A stretch of 64,000 nt of DNA from Bifidobacterium breve (lineage in GTDB: Bacteria > Actinomycetota > Acidimicrobiia > Acidimicrobiales > Acidimicrobilacustridaceae): the NCBI GenBank assembly GCA_945878725.1, contig CAMCTY010000004.1, positions 62,001 through 126,000 of the forward strand, read 5' to 3'. Under the pieces are notes generated by a model. It was not told where the DNA came from. It saw only the letters and a program-made list of their open reading frames with translations, and did no database searches. A program made the position numbers and the translations under genes. The first letter of the stretch is position 1. Every line of letters starts with the position of its first letter. This document shows positions 19,188 to 27,549 of the stretch, in pieces.

Positions 19188-20828
19188 ATGCCCGAATTTG
19201 TCCATCAGGAGATGCTCCCCCTCGGAGCCGACGACACCAACTATCGCAAGATCTCAGAGGAAGGTGTCGACACCGTTGAGACGTCTGCGGGTACCTTCCT
19301 ACGCATTGCTCCCTCCGCTCTCACCCTGCTCTCAGCGACGGCGATGTTCGAGATTGCTCACTTTCTGCGGACAGGTCATCTCGCTCAACTCAGAGCGATT
19401 CTCGACGATCCCGAGGCGTCCGGAAACGACAGGTTTGTCGCGCTGGATCTTCTCCGAAATGCCAACATTGCCGCCGGAGGAGTGCTCCCCTCTTGCCAGG
19501 ACACCGGAACCGCCATCATCAAGGCGAAGAAGGGACAGTTCGTTCTCACCGAAGGCCGAGACGAGGAGTCCCTCGCTCGAGGCATCTACGACACGTATCT
19601 GACTGACAACCTTCGCTACTCGCAAATGGCCGCGTTGGATATGTACACCGAGGTGAACACCGGAACGAATCTCCCCGCCGAAATAGAGATCGCCGCTGTC
19701 GACGGTGATGCGTACAAGTTCCTATTCATGGCCAAGGGCGGTGGATCAGCGAACAAGAGTTACCTCTTTCAGGAGACGAAGGCGCTACTCAACCCGACGA
19801 GCCTGCTGGAGTTCGTCGCAGCGAAAATGGACCTTCTTGGCACCTCGGCGTGTCCGCCGTATCACCTCGCGCTCGTTGTAGGCGGAACGTCGGCTGAGTT
19901 CGCTCTCAAAACCGCAAAACTGGCTTCGGCGCGATATCTGGACTCGCTTCCGCTCGAAGGAAACGAACTTGGACGTGGTTTCCGCGACATCGAACTCGAA
20001 GCTGAGATCCTCAAGATCTCGCAGCAATCCGGGATCGGCGCACAATTCGGAGGCAAGTACTTCTGTCACGACGTCCGCGTCATCCGTCTTCCGCGACACG
20101 GTGCCTCGTGCCCAGTTGCCATTGCCGTCTCCTGCTCGGCCGATAGACAAGCCCTCGGCAAGATCACATCCGACGGTGTGTTCATCGAAGAACTCGAACA
20201 TGATCCCGCCCAATTTTTGCCGGAGATCACCGATGAGCATCTCGACACCGACGTGGTGCAAATTGATCTCAATCGTCCGATGGATGAAATCCGCGCCGCC
20301 CTCAGCGCGCTACCCATCAAGACACGTGTGTCACTCACTGGTCCCGTGATCGTCGCCCGCGACATTGCACATGCGAAATTGAAAGAACGTCTCGATGCCG
20401 GCGACGGTCTCCCCCAGTACTTCAAAGATCACTGCGTGTATTACGCCGGACCGGCAAAGACGCCTGAAGGATTCGCGTCCGGTTCATTCGGTCCGACAAC
20501 GGCCGGGCGGATGGACTCTTATGTCGATCTGTTCCAAGAGCAGGGTGCAAGTCTTGTGATGCTCGCCAAAGGAAACCGTTCAAAGGCTGTTACCGACGCA
20601 TGTAAACGGCATGGCGGCTTCTACCTCGGATCCATCGGTGGACCCGCCGCTCGCCTCGCACAGGACTGCATTCGTTCAGTAGAGGTGCTCGAATACCCGG
20701 AGCTCGGCATGGAGGCGGTCTGGAAGATCGAAGTCGAGAACTTCCCCGCATTCATCGTGGTCGACGACAAGGGCAACGACTTCTTCGAGGAAGTCATCAA
20801 AAGCCGTCCGGTGACTCTTAGCCGCTGA
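19188..20828 (+). CDS. fumA: Fumarate hydratase, class I (4Fe-4S)
   Basis: A 546-residue class I fumarase, with alpha and beta parts in one chain as in FumA. It interconverts fumarate and malate in the citric acid cycle using a labile 4Fe-4S cluster. Cluster cysteines are expected in [10 protein letters not shown] near residue 103 and [21 protein letters not shown] near 222, with a third near 307-316. The C-terminal part has [27 protein letters not shown] and the KGNRS segment that binds substrate. A class I tartrate dehydratase is a weaker alternative. Length and order match full fumarases. The stop codon lies in a hairpin shared with the convergent ligase gene. Confidence 0.95.
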   Translation: MPEFVHQEMLPLGADDTNYRKISEEGVDTVETSAGTFLRIAPSALTLLSATAMFEIAHFLRTGHLAQLRAILDDPEASGNDRFVALDLLRNANIAAGGVLPSCQDTGTAIIKAKKGQFVLTEGRDEESLARGIYDTYLTDNLRYSQMAALDMYTEVNTGTNLPAEIEIAAVDGDAYKFLFMAKGGGSANKSYLFQETKALLNPTSLLEFVAAKMDLLGTSACPPYHLALVVGGTSAEFALKTAKLASARYLDSLPLEGNELGRGFRDIELEAEILKISQQSGIGAQFGGKYFCHDVRVIRLPRHGASCPVAIAVSCSADRQALGKITSDGVFIEELEHDPAQFLPEITDEHLDTDVVQIDLNRPMDEIRAALSALPIKTRVSLTGPVIVARDIAHAKLKERLDAGDGLPQYFKDHCVYYAGPAKTPEGFASGSFGPTTAGRMDSYVDLFQEQGASLVMLAKGNRSKAVTDACKRHGGFYLGSIGGPAARLAQDCIRSVEVLEYPELGMEAVWKIEVENFPAFIVVDDKGNDFFEEVIKSRPVTLSR

Positions 20829-20842
20829 GAAGGTCTCTCAGC
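20824..20842. terminator. Bidirectional hairpin holding both stop codons
   Basis: GCTGAGA (20824-20830) and TCTCAGC (20836-20842) make a 7-bp stem with a 5-base loop between fumarase and the convergent ligase gene. The fumarase TGA is in the left arm and the ligase TGA is in the right arm. It is short and has no T-run, so strength is uncertain. Confidence 0.45.
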
Positions 20843-22412
20843 CTCGCGGCGCTGGCGCCCAAGGCTTGTCGCGATACTCGTCGCGTAGGTCTTGCTTCAG
20901 AACCTTTCGCAGCGTCTCGTTGCGCGGAAGCGCATCCACGACCTCAAGTTGCTCCGGGATCTTCTGCGTCATGAGATCTTCAGACTTGAGGTAAGCCACC
21001 ATCTCGGCGAATCCGAGGTCTTCAGTGCCAGGAGCTCGCTCAACGACGGCGCAAACCCGCTCGCCGCGCTCCTTGTCGGGCAAGCCGATTACTGCGACGT
21101 CGCCCACATTCGGCAGTTGGTAAAGGAGATCCTCAATCTCCTTCGCCGAGATGTTCTCGCCCTTGCGGATGATGACGTCTTTCAGGCGACCAGTGAGGAC
21201 AACGTGACCGGTTGCGTCGATATGTCCGATGTCTCCTGTTCGGAACCATCCACCATCGTCGAACGCATCGGCATCCAGCGATGAATCTGTGTAGCCCTTG
21301 AAGACCATCGGGCCTTTCAGGCGTACCTCGCCATCTCCACCCTGAGGTGCCTCAACACCTTCGGCGGTGACGATGCGGACGGTGATTCCCGTGACCGGAG
21401 CGCCATCGGTGTACATCAGTTGCTCGTCGGTGTCGCCCGGAGCTCCCTGGGCGATCATCGGACATTCGGTCATGCCGTATCCGTGGCAAACCGGAATGCC
21501 CATCTCTTGCTTCACCTCGGTGAACATCTCAGGAGGCTTCGGTGCGCCGCCGCCAGAGAGGAGTCGGAGTGACGGAATGATCGGTACACCCGGCTGTGTG
21601 CGTTGTTTCGCAAGATACATCTGGTAAAACGCGGGACCGCCGCCAGCCATCGTCACGCCCTTGCGCGAGAACAATGACACTGCTTCTTCGAGATTGAACG
21701 CTTCTACGAGAACCGCTCCGCACCCGCGGTAAAGCAGCATCATCAGGTAATCAGGTCCTGCGATATGGGCGTAAGGAAAGGCGATCGAGCCGACATCGTC
21801 GCGTGAGAGCGCGGCTGCATTCGCAAGACCAAGACCGCCAGCCATGAGCGTGCCGTCGGTGTGACGAACTCCCTTCGGCGATGAGGTTGTTCCTGACGTG
21901 TAATAGATCCAGCGCACGACGTCTCCGTCGGTCGGTGCCGGAGGCAGGGTGTAAGGCTCAGCTTCGGGAAGAGCGTCGTAGGTGATGAAAACGCTCAGCT
22001 CGATACCGATCTGATCAATGATCCGTTCGGCCATCGCATTGAAGTCGTAACCGTTCCACTCACCTGGAATGAAGAAGAACTCCGCGTTGGTCTGTTCGAG
22101 AACAAATCCGACCTCGCGATCGCGGTAGATCGGAATGATCGGGTTCTGCACAGCACCCAGACGTGCGAGCGCAAGCGATACAACGACAGTCTCGATGCGA
22201 GTCGGAAGCTGCCAGGTGACACGTGAACCTGAACGCACCCCCATGGCGTGAAGCCCGGCGGCGACGCGCTCGGACTTGTCGCGCAACTCCTTAAACGTAA
22301 TTTCTCGATCTTCGCCATCGAGGAGGACAACGACGTTGGGATTAGCGGCGGCGCTGGCCTCAACCAGTTCCCACATCGTCCCTGCTGCTTCAAGACTCTT
22401 CACTTCAGACAC
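20838..22412 (-). CDS. Acyl-CoA synthetase (AMP-forming), alicyclic/aryl acid ligase type
   Basis: A 524-residue ATP-dependent CoA ligase of the ANL superfamily. The AMP-binding P-loop IYYTSGTTSSPKG lies near residue 168, HGYGMTECP near 316 is the adenine motif, FRTGDIGHIDATGHVVLTGR is the hinge region and the C-terminal GENISAKEIEDLLYQLP with the later lysine region is intact. The overall sequence resembles cyclohexanecarboxylate-type ligases, but specificity is an inference. The GTG at 22412 is the start, with GGGAGG six bases upstream. It diverges from the alcohol dehydrogenase gene across an 84-base gap. It probably activates a carboxylic acid at the head of the catabolic block. Confidence 0.92.
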   Translation of the reverse strand: MSEVKSLEAAGTMWELVEASAAANPNVVVLLDGEDREITFKELRDKSERVAAGLHAMGVRSGSRVTWQLPTRIETVVVSLALARLGAVQNPIIPIYRDREVGFVLEQTNAEFFFIPGEWNGYDFNAMAERIIDQIGIELSVFITYDALPEAEPYTLPPAPTDGDVVRWIYYTSGTTSSPKGVRHTDGTLMAGGLGLANAAALSRDDVGSIAFPYAHIAGPDYLMMLLYRGCGAVLVEAFNLEEAVSLFSRKGVTMAGGGPAFYQMYLAKQRTQPGVPIIPSLRLLSGGGAPKPPEMFTEVKQEMGIPVCHGYGMTECPMIAQGAPGDTDEQLMYTDGAPVTGITVRIVTAEGVEAPQGGDGEVRLKGPMVFKGYTDSSLDADAFDDGGWFRTGDIGHIDATGHVVLTGRLKDVIIRKGENISAKEIEDLLYQLPNVGDVAVIGLPDKERGERVCAVVERAPGTEDLGFAEMVAYLKSEDLMTQKIPEQLEVVDALPRNETLRKVLKQDLRDEYRDKPWAPAPRG

Positions 22413-22496
22413 TTGGCCTCCCTCGAATGAACCGCAACATCATGCCTCGCCAGCGACCCCGGAGCAGACTCCGGCCTCCCGTGTCAGGATGCGGAC

Positions 22497-23552
22497 ATGA
22501 CCGAGATGATGAAGGCCTACAGGATCGTCGACTGGCAACAGCAACCTGTTCTTACCGAAGCGCCCGTTCCCACACCCGGGCCTGGGCAAGTCATCGTCGA
22601 AGTAGCGGGCAACGGCCTGTGCCATTCCGATGTCGGCATGGCACAAATGCCGGCCTCATTCGCCGAAATCCTTGGATGGAGAGTCCCATTCACACTTGGA
22701 CACGAGGTCGGCGGGTGGATCGCCGCGCTCGGCAAGGGTGCAGTCGGATTCAAGGAGGGCGACCCCGTAGCGGTGATCTCTCCCCGATCATGCGGATCGT
22801 GCCGGTACTGCGCCAATGGCGAAGACAACAACTGTGATGATTCAGTCGTCGGCAGGGGTTACGGGATCGATGGCGGTCTCGCCAAATACATGCTCGTGCA
22901 CAGCACTCGGGAACTCGTTCCGCTCCGCAACCTTGATCCAAAGATTGCCGGCCCCCTCACCGACGCCGGAGCGACGTCGTTCCATGCGGTGAAGCGTGCG
23001 CTGAAGCGAATTCGACCTGGGGGCTCGGCAGTCGTCATCGGCGCTGGCGGCCTCGGGGCCTACGCAATTCAGCACTTGGTCGCGTTGACCAGTGCCCGGA
23101 TTATTGCAGTCGACACCTCGAGCGACCGTCTTACCTACGCAACCGAATTGGGCGCCCACGACGTTTTAGACGGTGTCAACCCAGAGACGGCCGCCGATGT
23201 TCGGAGAATTCTGGGAGGTTCCGGGGCGGACGCTGTCTTCGACTTCGTCGGTATCGACGAAACCATCGAACAGGGCCTCCGCTCCACTGGAAAGGGTGGG
23301 GCCTTCGCTCTCGTCGGCGCCGGTCAGGGGGCACTTCGGTCTGGCACCTGGTTCGATGCTCTCCCTAAAGATGGCGAAGTGTTCTGCTTCCAGGCCCCGA
23401 CGATCGCCGACACACTCGATGTCATCGCACTTGCCGATGCCGGCCGAATTCGCGTCGACGCTGACTTCTTCTCGCTCAACGACGTCGCTCTTGCCTACGA
23501 GAAAATGGAGCGGGGCGAATTACGAGGACGCGCCGTCGTCATTCCTGACTAA
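22497..23552 (+). CDS. Zinc-containing alcohol dehydrogenase, NAD(P)-dependent
   Basis: A 351-residue medium-chain dehydrogenase. Catalytic zinc ligands are in GLCHSDVG and the GHEVGG segment, and the structural zinc site is the four-cysteine set CGSCRYCANGEDNNC. The cofactor fold GAGGLGAYAIQHL follows, with VDTSSDRL suggesting NAD preference because an aspartate ends the second strand. Length is normal and both zinc sites are complete. Starts at 22497 and 22506 are both possible. It probably oxidises an alcohol or hydroxyacyl intermediate. It faces away from the acyl-CoA ligase and converges with the MarR gene. Confidence 0.93.
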   Translation: MTEMMKAYRIVDWQQQPVLTEAPVPTPGPGQVIVEVAGNGLCHSDVGMAQMPASFAEILGWRVPFTLGHEVGGWIAALGKGAVGFKEGDPVAVISPRSCGSCRYCANGEDNNCDDSVVGRGYGIDGGLAKYMLVHSTRELVPLRNLDPKIAGPLTDAGATSFHAVKRALKRIRPGGSAVVIGAGGLGAYAIQHLVALTSARIIAVDTSSDRLTYATELGAHDVLDGVNPETAADVRRILGGSGADAVFDFVGIDETIEQGLRSTGKGGAFALVGAGQGALRSGTWFDALPKDGEVFCFQAPTIADTLDVIALADAGRIRVDADFFSLNDVALAYEKMERGELRGRAVVIPD

Positions 23553-23573
23553 CAAGAGGCGCAACGCTCAAGT

Positions 23574-24062
23574 TCAGTCCCTATCGGCTTGTAGATACGG
23601 AGTGGTCTGCAGATCCTCCACCAGTCGAACCAGCAGCCGGCCCAGTTCAATCCGCTCCTCAGGGGTCCAGCCGGCCAAGGCTCGCGAAAGTTGCGCGTTT
23701 CGAACTCGTTCGAAGCTTGCCGCCATCAAACGACCCTCCTTCGTCGCCTCGACGAGCACGATGCTGCCGTGCTGAGGGCTCGCGCGACGTTCAACCAAAC
23801 CCCGCTCTTCGAGCACACGAACCTGGCGGCTCACCGCGCCGCTATCCATCCGAGCTGCCTTGGCGAGGTCGCCCATTGGCAACGCTTCGCGGTCACCAAG
23901 CGCTCGAAGGACATTCATGGCCTGCTGCGGGAGTTCGACTCCCGCAGCACCAGCCATCCCGGCGTGAATACGCCTACTCGAAAGCAGACGACCCAGCCGG
24001 TTCAAGCCGAGCCGAACAGCCCCCAGCTGGTCCTCAATCTCTGATGTCTGATCAGACGTCAT
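23574..24062 (-). CDS. MarR family transcriptional regulator
   Basis: A 162-residue winged helix-turn-helix regulator. The recognition region reads LPMGDLAKAARMDSGAVSRQVRVLEERGLVERR at about residues 60-92 (MGDLAKAARMDSGAVSRQVR is the helix-turn-helix), followed by the wing and a C-terminal dimer helix. MarR proteins are dimeric repressors relieved by small phenolic or acyl-CoA ligands. It lies at the centre of the catabolic block, 34 bases upstream of the amidohydrolase stop on the same strand. An 18-bp imperfect palindrome overlaps its first codons and is a candidate self-operator. It is the only evident dedicated transcription factor in the window. Confidence 0.93.
   Translation of the reverse strand: MTSDQTSEIEDQLGAVRLGLNRLGRLLSSRRIHAGMAGAAGVELPQQAMNVLRALGDREALPMGDLAKAARMDSGAVSRQVRVLEERGLVERRASPQHGSIVLVEATKEGRLMAASFERVRNAQLSRALAGWTPEERIELGRLLVRLVEDLQTTPYLQADRD
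24043..24060. promoter_or_regulatory. Palindrome at the start of the MarR gene, possible self-operator
   Basis: GATGTCTGATCAGACGTC has a perfect 12-bp core GTCTGATCAGAC and one mismatched pair in the outer arms. It covers codons 1-7 of the MarR gene, where a bound dimer would block its own transcription or translation. The idea rests on symmetry and position only. Confidence 0.35.
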
Positions 24063-24096
24063 TATGCGTGGACCAACTGGGAGCCATCGGGCGCGT

Positions 24097-25293
24097 TCAG
24101 GCCCGCTGGAAGGCGGGGCTCTGGTGGTCCGGGATCTCGGTGAGCGGTTCGGCGATTTCCGCCACGGTCGGGCCGATACGGTCAGCGAGAGGCTGCAGCG
24201 CAGCCAGATCGAAGCCGTAGACGCTCACTGCAGTCTCGGTAAGCACCTGACGCAAATCGGTCTCACTCCAGCCGTTGAAGCTGTGGCGGAGGGACTCACG
24301 GGAGAAGGGAGAACACGCCTCGTTGTGCGGGTAGTCACTGCCCCACATGACCTTGTCGAGACCGAGGTCATGGAAGTGTGCCGCTTCACCCGGCGACGGG
24401 AAACTGGCCCCGAGGAAACAGTTGCGACGGAAGTAGTCGCTGGGCTTGTGAGGCAGTGCGCCTGATTCGGGCATGCCAATCTCACCCATGCGTCCACGAA
24501 CCTGCGCGGTGTGGATGTCATCCATTTTGGTAAGCGCCGGCGGGAGCCACGATGTCCCCTGCTCGGTCATCACGAACTTGAGACCGGGGAAGCGTTCGAA
24601 CACACCGGACATGATCAGGTGCCAGATCGCCCGGTTCGCAAAGAATCCGGACTCAAGCACGAACATGGTAAGCGCTGACGCGTGCTTTCCGTAATTCGGA
24701 ATACCGCTGCCACCTGAATGGTGGGTGATGGACATGTCGAGTTCCTGGCAGGTTGCCCAGAGCGGATCGTAGATAGCCGAGAAGAGCGGATCGATCCACG
24801 GCGTGTCGGGTGAGACACCGGGGAGCAAGATGCCACGAAGACCCTGTTCGCGGGCCCACTTCACATCGGCAACAGCCTCATCGACGTCGTTGAGTGCAAC
24901 CTGAGCAAGTCCGGCTCGACGTTCCGGCGATTCGGCAACAAAGTCGACGAGCCAGCGGTTGTGCGCCCGCAGCCCAGCAAGACGCTTGGGGAAATCCGCA
25001 ACTGACGGAGCCGGGGCAATGACGACACCAGTCGGAAAGAACGGGGGGACGGTATTGGGGAAGAGAACTTCAGCGGCGATGCCTTCGGCATCGAGGTCTC
25101 CGTTGCGACGAGCGCTGTCCCAGTTACGCGAACGGCCATCGTCCTGAAGGTCACGGAACGGGTTCTTGTAGCCACCCCTCCAGGCGTCGAATTCGTCGCG
25201 CCAGGCGGGATCGAGATATTCCCGGTACTGGACATGGTTACCGCCAGCATGACCATCAGCAGAGATGATCGTGTAGTGATCGTTGGGCGCCAT
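24097..25293 (-). CDS. Amidohydrolase-family (amidohydrolase 2) metal-dependent hydrolase or decarboxylase
   Basis: A 398-residue TIM-barrel protein of the amidohydrolase 2 group. It begins YTIISADGHAGG, where the aspartate-glycine-histidine takes the place of the HxH metal motif seen in classic members. Later come the MSITHHSGGSG strand with two histidines, FVMTEQGTSWLP and MWGSDYPHNEAC with the metal-binding aspartate. Members hydrolyse C-N or C-C bonds or decarboxylate aryl acids. AGGAG lies seven bases upstream of the ATG at 25293. It sits downstream of the DUF35 gene, with a palindrome at the start of its leader. A second member of the same group is at 42504-43697. Confidence 0.88.
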   Translation of the reverse strand: MAPNDHYTIISADGHAGGNHVQYREYLDPAWRDEFDAWRGGYKNPFRDLQDDGRSRNWDSARRNGDLDAEGIAAEVLFPNTVPPFFPTGVVIAPAPSVADFPKRLAGLRAHNRWLVDFVAESPERRAGLAQVALNDVDEAVADVKWAREQGLRGILLPGVSPDTPWIDPLFSAIYDPLWATCQELDMSITHHSGGSGIPNYGKHASALTMFVLESGFFANRAIWHLIMSGVFERFPGLKFVMTEQGTSWLPPALTKMDDIHTAQVRGRMGEIGMPESGALPHKPSDYFRRNCFLGASFPSPGEAAHFHDLGLDKVMWGSDYPHNEACSPFSRESLRHSFNGWSETDLRQVLTETAVSVYGFDLAALQPLADRIGPTVAEIAEPLTEIPDHQSPAFQRA

Positions 25294-25356
25294 CGCGTTT
25301 CTCCTGTGGGGGTGAGATCCGGGTCCTGTCCCGGCTACGCAACCGTACGCTTAGGT

Positions 25357-25371
25357 CTTGACTTAGTCAAG
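25357..25371. promoter_or_regulatory. 15-bp palindrome upstream of the amidohydrolase gene
   Basis: CTTGACTTAGTCAAG is a perfect 7-bp inverted repeat around one central base. It straddles the stop codon of the DUF35 gene and lies 64-78 bases before the amidohydrolase start. Its shape fits TetR or MarR family operators, and the TTGACT part also resembles a -35 box. Confidence 0.5.
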
Positions 25372-25804
25372 TCTTGGGCAACAGTTTTCCCACCGGTCGG
25401 AAATACGGCAGGGTGAAGCCCTCCGCCCCTTGATGGAAAACGACTTCGACGGCCATGCCGATCTCGGCGGCCTCAGGTTCACAGCCCACGAGAGAAGAAA
25501 GGAGATTCCAGCCCTCGACCATCGTCACCACGATTGGCACATACGGAACAACAAACGCCGGCGTCGCCGGTCGCCAGACAACCGTCCAGCTGTAGATCTC
25601 ACCGATACCGGTGCTGCGCTCCCAATGGATGTCGGGTGACGCACACTCGGCACAGAGAACGGCTGGAGTATGCGTCGCACAGTTGCATACTCCGCAGCGC
25701 TGGAATCGCAATTCATGCTCTGCACACCCATCCCAGTAGTACTGGGAAAAAGATCCCGGCTGCGGAACGGGGATTGAACCTTCCTGCGGCAGGAGAATCG
25801 TCAT
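25367..25804 (-). CDS. Zn-ribbon OB-fold protein (DUF35), thiolase partner
   Basis: A 145-residue DUF35 protein. A rubredoxin-like zinc ribbon at about residues 33-52 has RCGVC and LCAEC, followed by an OB-fold with EIYSWTVVWRP. In steroid side-chain and other acyl-CoA pathways such proteins bind thiolase-fold aldolases and present the acyl-CoA. The ATG at 25804 overlaps the stop of the upstream thiolase-like gene (ATGA), strong support for a complex. A longer open frame to 25906 lies inside the thiolase gene and is rejected. All four zinc cysteines are present. Confidence 0.92.
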   Translation of the reverse strand: MTILLPQEGSIPVPQPGSFSQYYWDGCAEHELRFQRCGVCNCATHTPAVLCAECASPDIHWERSTGIGEIYSWTVVWRPATPAFVVPYVPIVVTMVEGWNLLSSLVGCEPEAAEIGMAVEVVFHQGAEGFTLPYFRPVGKLLPKT

Positions 25805-26970
25805 GGTCGATCCTTTCCGAGCAGGAGAACGTCCGTGAAGAGTGCACCTGAACCACCACCGGTGCTCATGGCAACTTCCGCTCCCTTGACCTGGCTGGTC
25901 GAACATTCACCTCGGATCTGCTGCACACCTCGTACGACTCTCTGGAACAACTGAACCGACGCGCCTCCATGACTGAAGGACATGGTTCCCCCGTCGGTCG
26001 TAATGGGAAACCGACCTCCCGGCTCGATCACGCCGGACATGACGAAATCGCCGCCTTCGCCCTCGCCGCAGAATCCAAAGGCTTCAAACTGTCGGATCAG
26101 CTCGAAGGAGAACGGGTCATAGAACTCACAGACGTCGACATCATCGGGACCGATTCCGGCGGTGGCAAAGGCCTCCTCGGCTGCTTGCCTCCCGACATAG
26201 CCCGCAACAAGATCGCTACGCCTGTTCCCACCAAGATCCCATACCGGAGGATGTTGATATGACGGACCGTAGTAATCCGTCCCTCCACCGAGGATGTACA
26301 CCGGCGGCTTCGCAAGGTCGTCCACGCGATCAGCACGGGTCAGAACAAGCGCCGTTGCCCCCTCGGAAGTAGTCGCGCACTCCAAAAGGTGAAACGGATC
26401 CGCGATCATCCGACTGCTGAGGATGTCATCGATGGTGAAGGGGCCCTTGCCGAAATACACCGCTTCAGGATTGACATGGCCGTTGTTGCGAATGGTGGCG
26501 GCGACGTGCGCCATCGACTCAGCGGTCGTTCCATACATGTGCATATGACGACGAGCCATGAGAGCAAACTCAGCGGCAGTGAACATTCCGTACGAGGCCA
26601 CGAATTCGTTCGTGGGTCGGGTCCATGGTGCGGTCGAGTCATGCTGTCTATAGCTCCCAGCTTCACCAGTAGCTACGAGAACTGTAGATGCGAGCCCACA
26701 GGCAATCGCCATCGCCGCCTCGAGAACGGCGGGGATCCCCAAGGGCGAGAGAGACCTCCATGCTGGGCCAACTCGGGACTGGAACAGAAAGTCGCTCGCT
26801 AGCGATCCGACGACTCCGTCGATGTCTCGTGGTTCCAACCCGGCATCGGAAATGGCGCCAAGCGCCCCTTCCATTGTGATGCTGCGCGCGTCATGCCCAT
26901 CGAGAACTCGCGCTTGACGAGTGTTGTGGACGCCGACAATGGCAACGTCGTGGAACGGATGCTTGCTCAT
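25801..26970 (-). CDS. Thiolase-fold protein (SCP2/Ltp type) apparently lacking the nucleophilic cysteine
   Basis: A 389-residue thiolase-superfamily protein of the lipid-transfer (SCP-x/Ltp) type. It begins VAIVGVHNTRQ and has EAMxxALxDAGL-like text MEGALGAISDAGLEPRDIDG. Where thiolases carry the Cys-Ser-Gly nucleophile before the buried helix, this protein reads SPLGIPAVLEAAMAIACG, so the cysteine seems absent. The C-terminal GHP motif is replaced by GGTMSFSHGGAS. It ends with QIRGECSTSQVKGAEVA, as in Ltp proteins. With the overlapping DUF35 gene this suggests an aldolase or other non-thiolytic acyl-CoA enzyme, as for Ltp2 with its DUF35 partner. The chemistry is an inference. Confidence 0.88.
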   Translation of the reverse strand: MSKHPFHDVAIVGVHNTRQARVLDGHDARSITMEGALGAISDAGLEPRDIDGVVGSLASDFLFQSRVGPAWRSLSPLGIPAVLEAAMAIACGLASTVLVATGEAGSYRQHDSTAPWTRPTNEFVASYGMFTAAEFALMARRHMHMYGTTAESMAHVAATIRNNGHVNPEAVYFGKGPFTIDDILSSRMIADPFHLLECATTSEGATALVLTRADRVDDLAKPPVYILGGGTDYYGPSYQHPPVWDLGGNRRSDLVAGYVGRQAAEEAFATAGIGPDDVDVCEFYDPFSFELIRQFEAFGFCGEGEGGDFVMSGVIEPGGRFPITTDGGTMSFSHGGASVQLFQRVVRGVQQIRGECSTSQVKGAEVAMSTGGGSGALFTDVLLLGKDRP

Positions 26971-27046
26971 TGCCGGGAATGATCCCCTCGCTGATTATGT
27001 GCGGCACCGTGAACGTGGCGTTGTACGTGGGCTTGTGCTGGCGCCG

Positions 27047-27508
27047 TCAGTCAGTAATGACGTTCGGGATGCCGAATCCCTGCATTTCGCAAAGCGCAAG
27101 GTAGGCCTGCAACGAACCGGCACCGTCGGTAACTGACTCGACGTTGCCATCGTCATCAAGATTGAGGTTGACGCCGTACATGTGGAACCACACCCGAGTG
27201 TTGTCCTCAATGCATTGAAGAGTGTGGATCGACCCTGCGGGTTCGTACAGGAACGACCCGGCACGGTTCACGTAGTCGTATTCCTTGTACTTCCAGGCGC
27301 CTGAAGTTGTGTAACCCCACACCGGACCGGAATGACGATGCTTTTGCACGTCGAAGCCGGCCATGAAGATGTTCTCTACGATCCAGAGTCCTTCTTTTTC
27401 TTTGACCTGAAGAACACGCATCTTGTTGCCGCCGCCGATTTCGACGAACGGAAGATCGGAGTCACCGATATGGACGGCTTCCGGGGCGTTATGGGCTGTG
27501 AGCGTCAT
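27047..27508 (-). CDS. Cupin, 2,4'-dihydroxyacetophenone dioxygenase-like
   Basis: A 153-residue single-domain cupin. The metal motif HRHSGPVWGY with a following glutamate in YKEYDYV, and the second histidine in AGSIHTLQ, give the usual His-His-Glu-His set. The layout (QKHRHSGP, WKYKEYDYV, GSFLYEPAGSIHTL, then QAYLALCEMQGFG near the end) resembles 2,4'-dihydroxyacetophenone dioxygenase, which cleaves an aryl hydroxyketone to an aryl acid and formate using Fe(II). Substrate is not certain; other ChrR-like cupins share parts of this pattern. The gene lies 76 bases after the thiolase-like start and 41 bases from the stop-proximal D-aminoacylase-like gene on the same strand. Confidence 0.82.
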   Translation of the reverse strand: MTLTAHNAPEAVHIGDSDLPFVEIGGGNKMRVLQVKEKEGLWIVENIFMAGFDVQKHRHSGPVWGYTTSGAWKYKEYDYVNRAGSFLYEPAGSIHTLQCIEDNTRVWFHMYGVNLNLDDDGNVESVTDGAGSLQAYLALCEMQGFGIPNVITD

Positions 27509-27549
27509 CGTGTTATCTCCTTGAAGTGGTTCGTAGAACTTGGGAAAGG

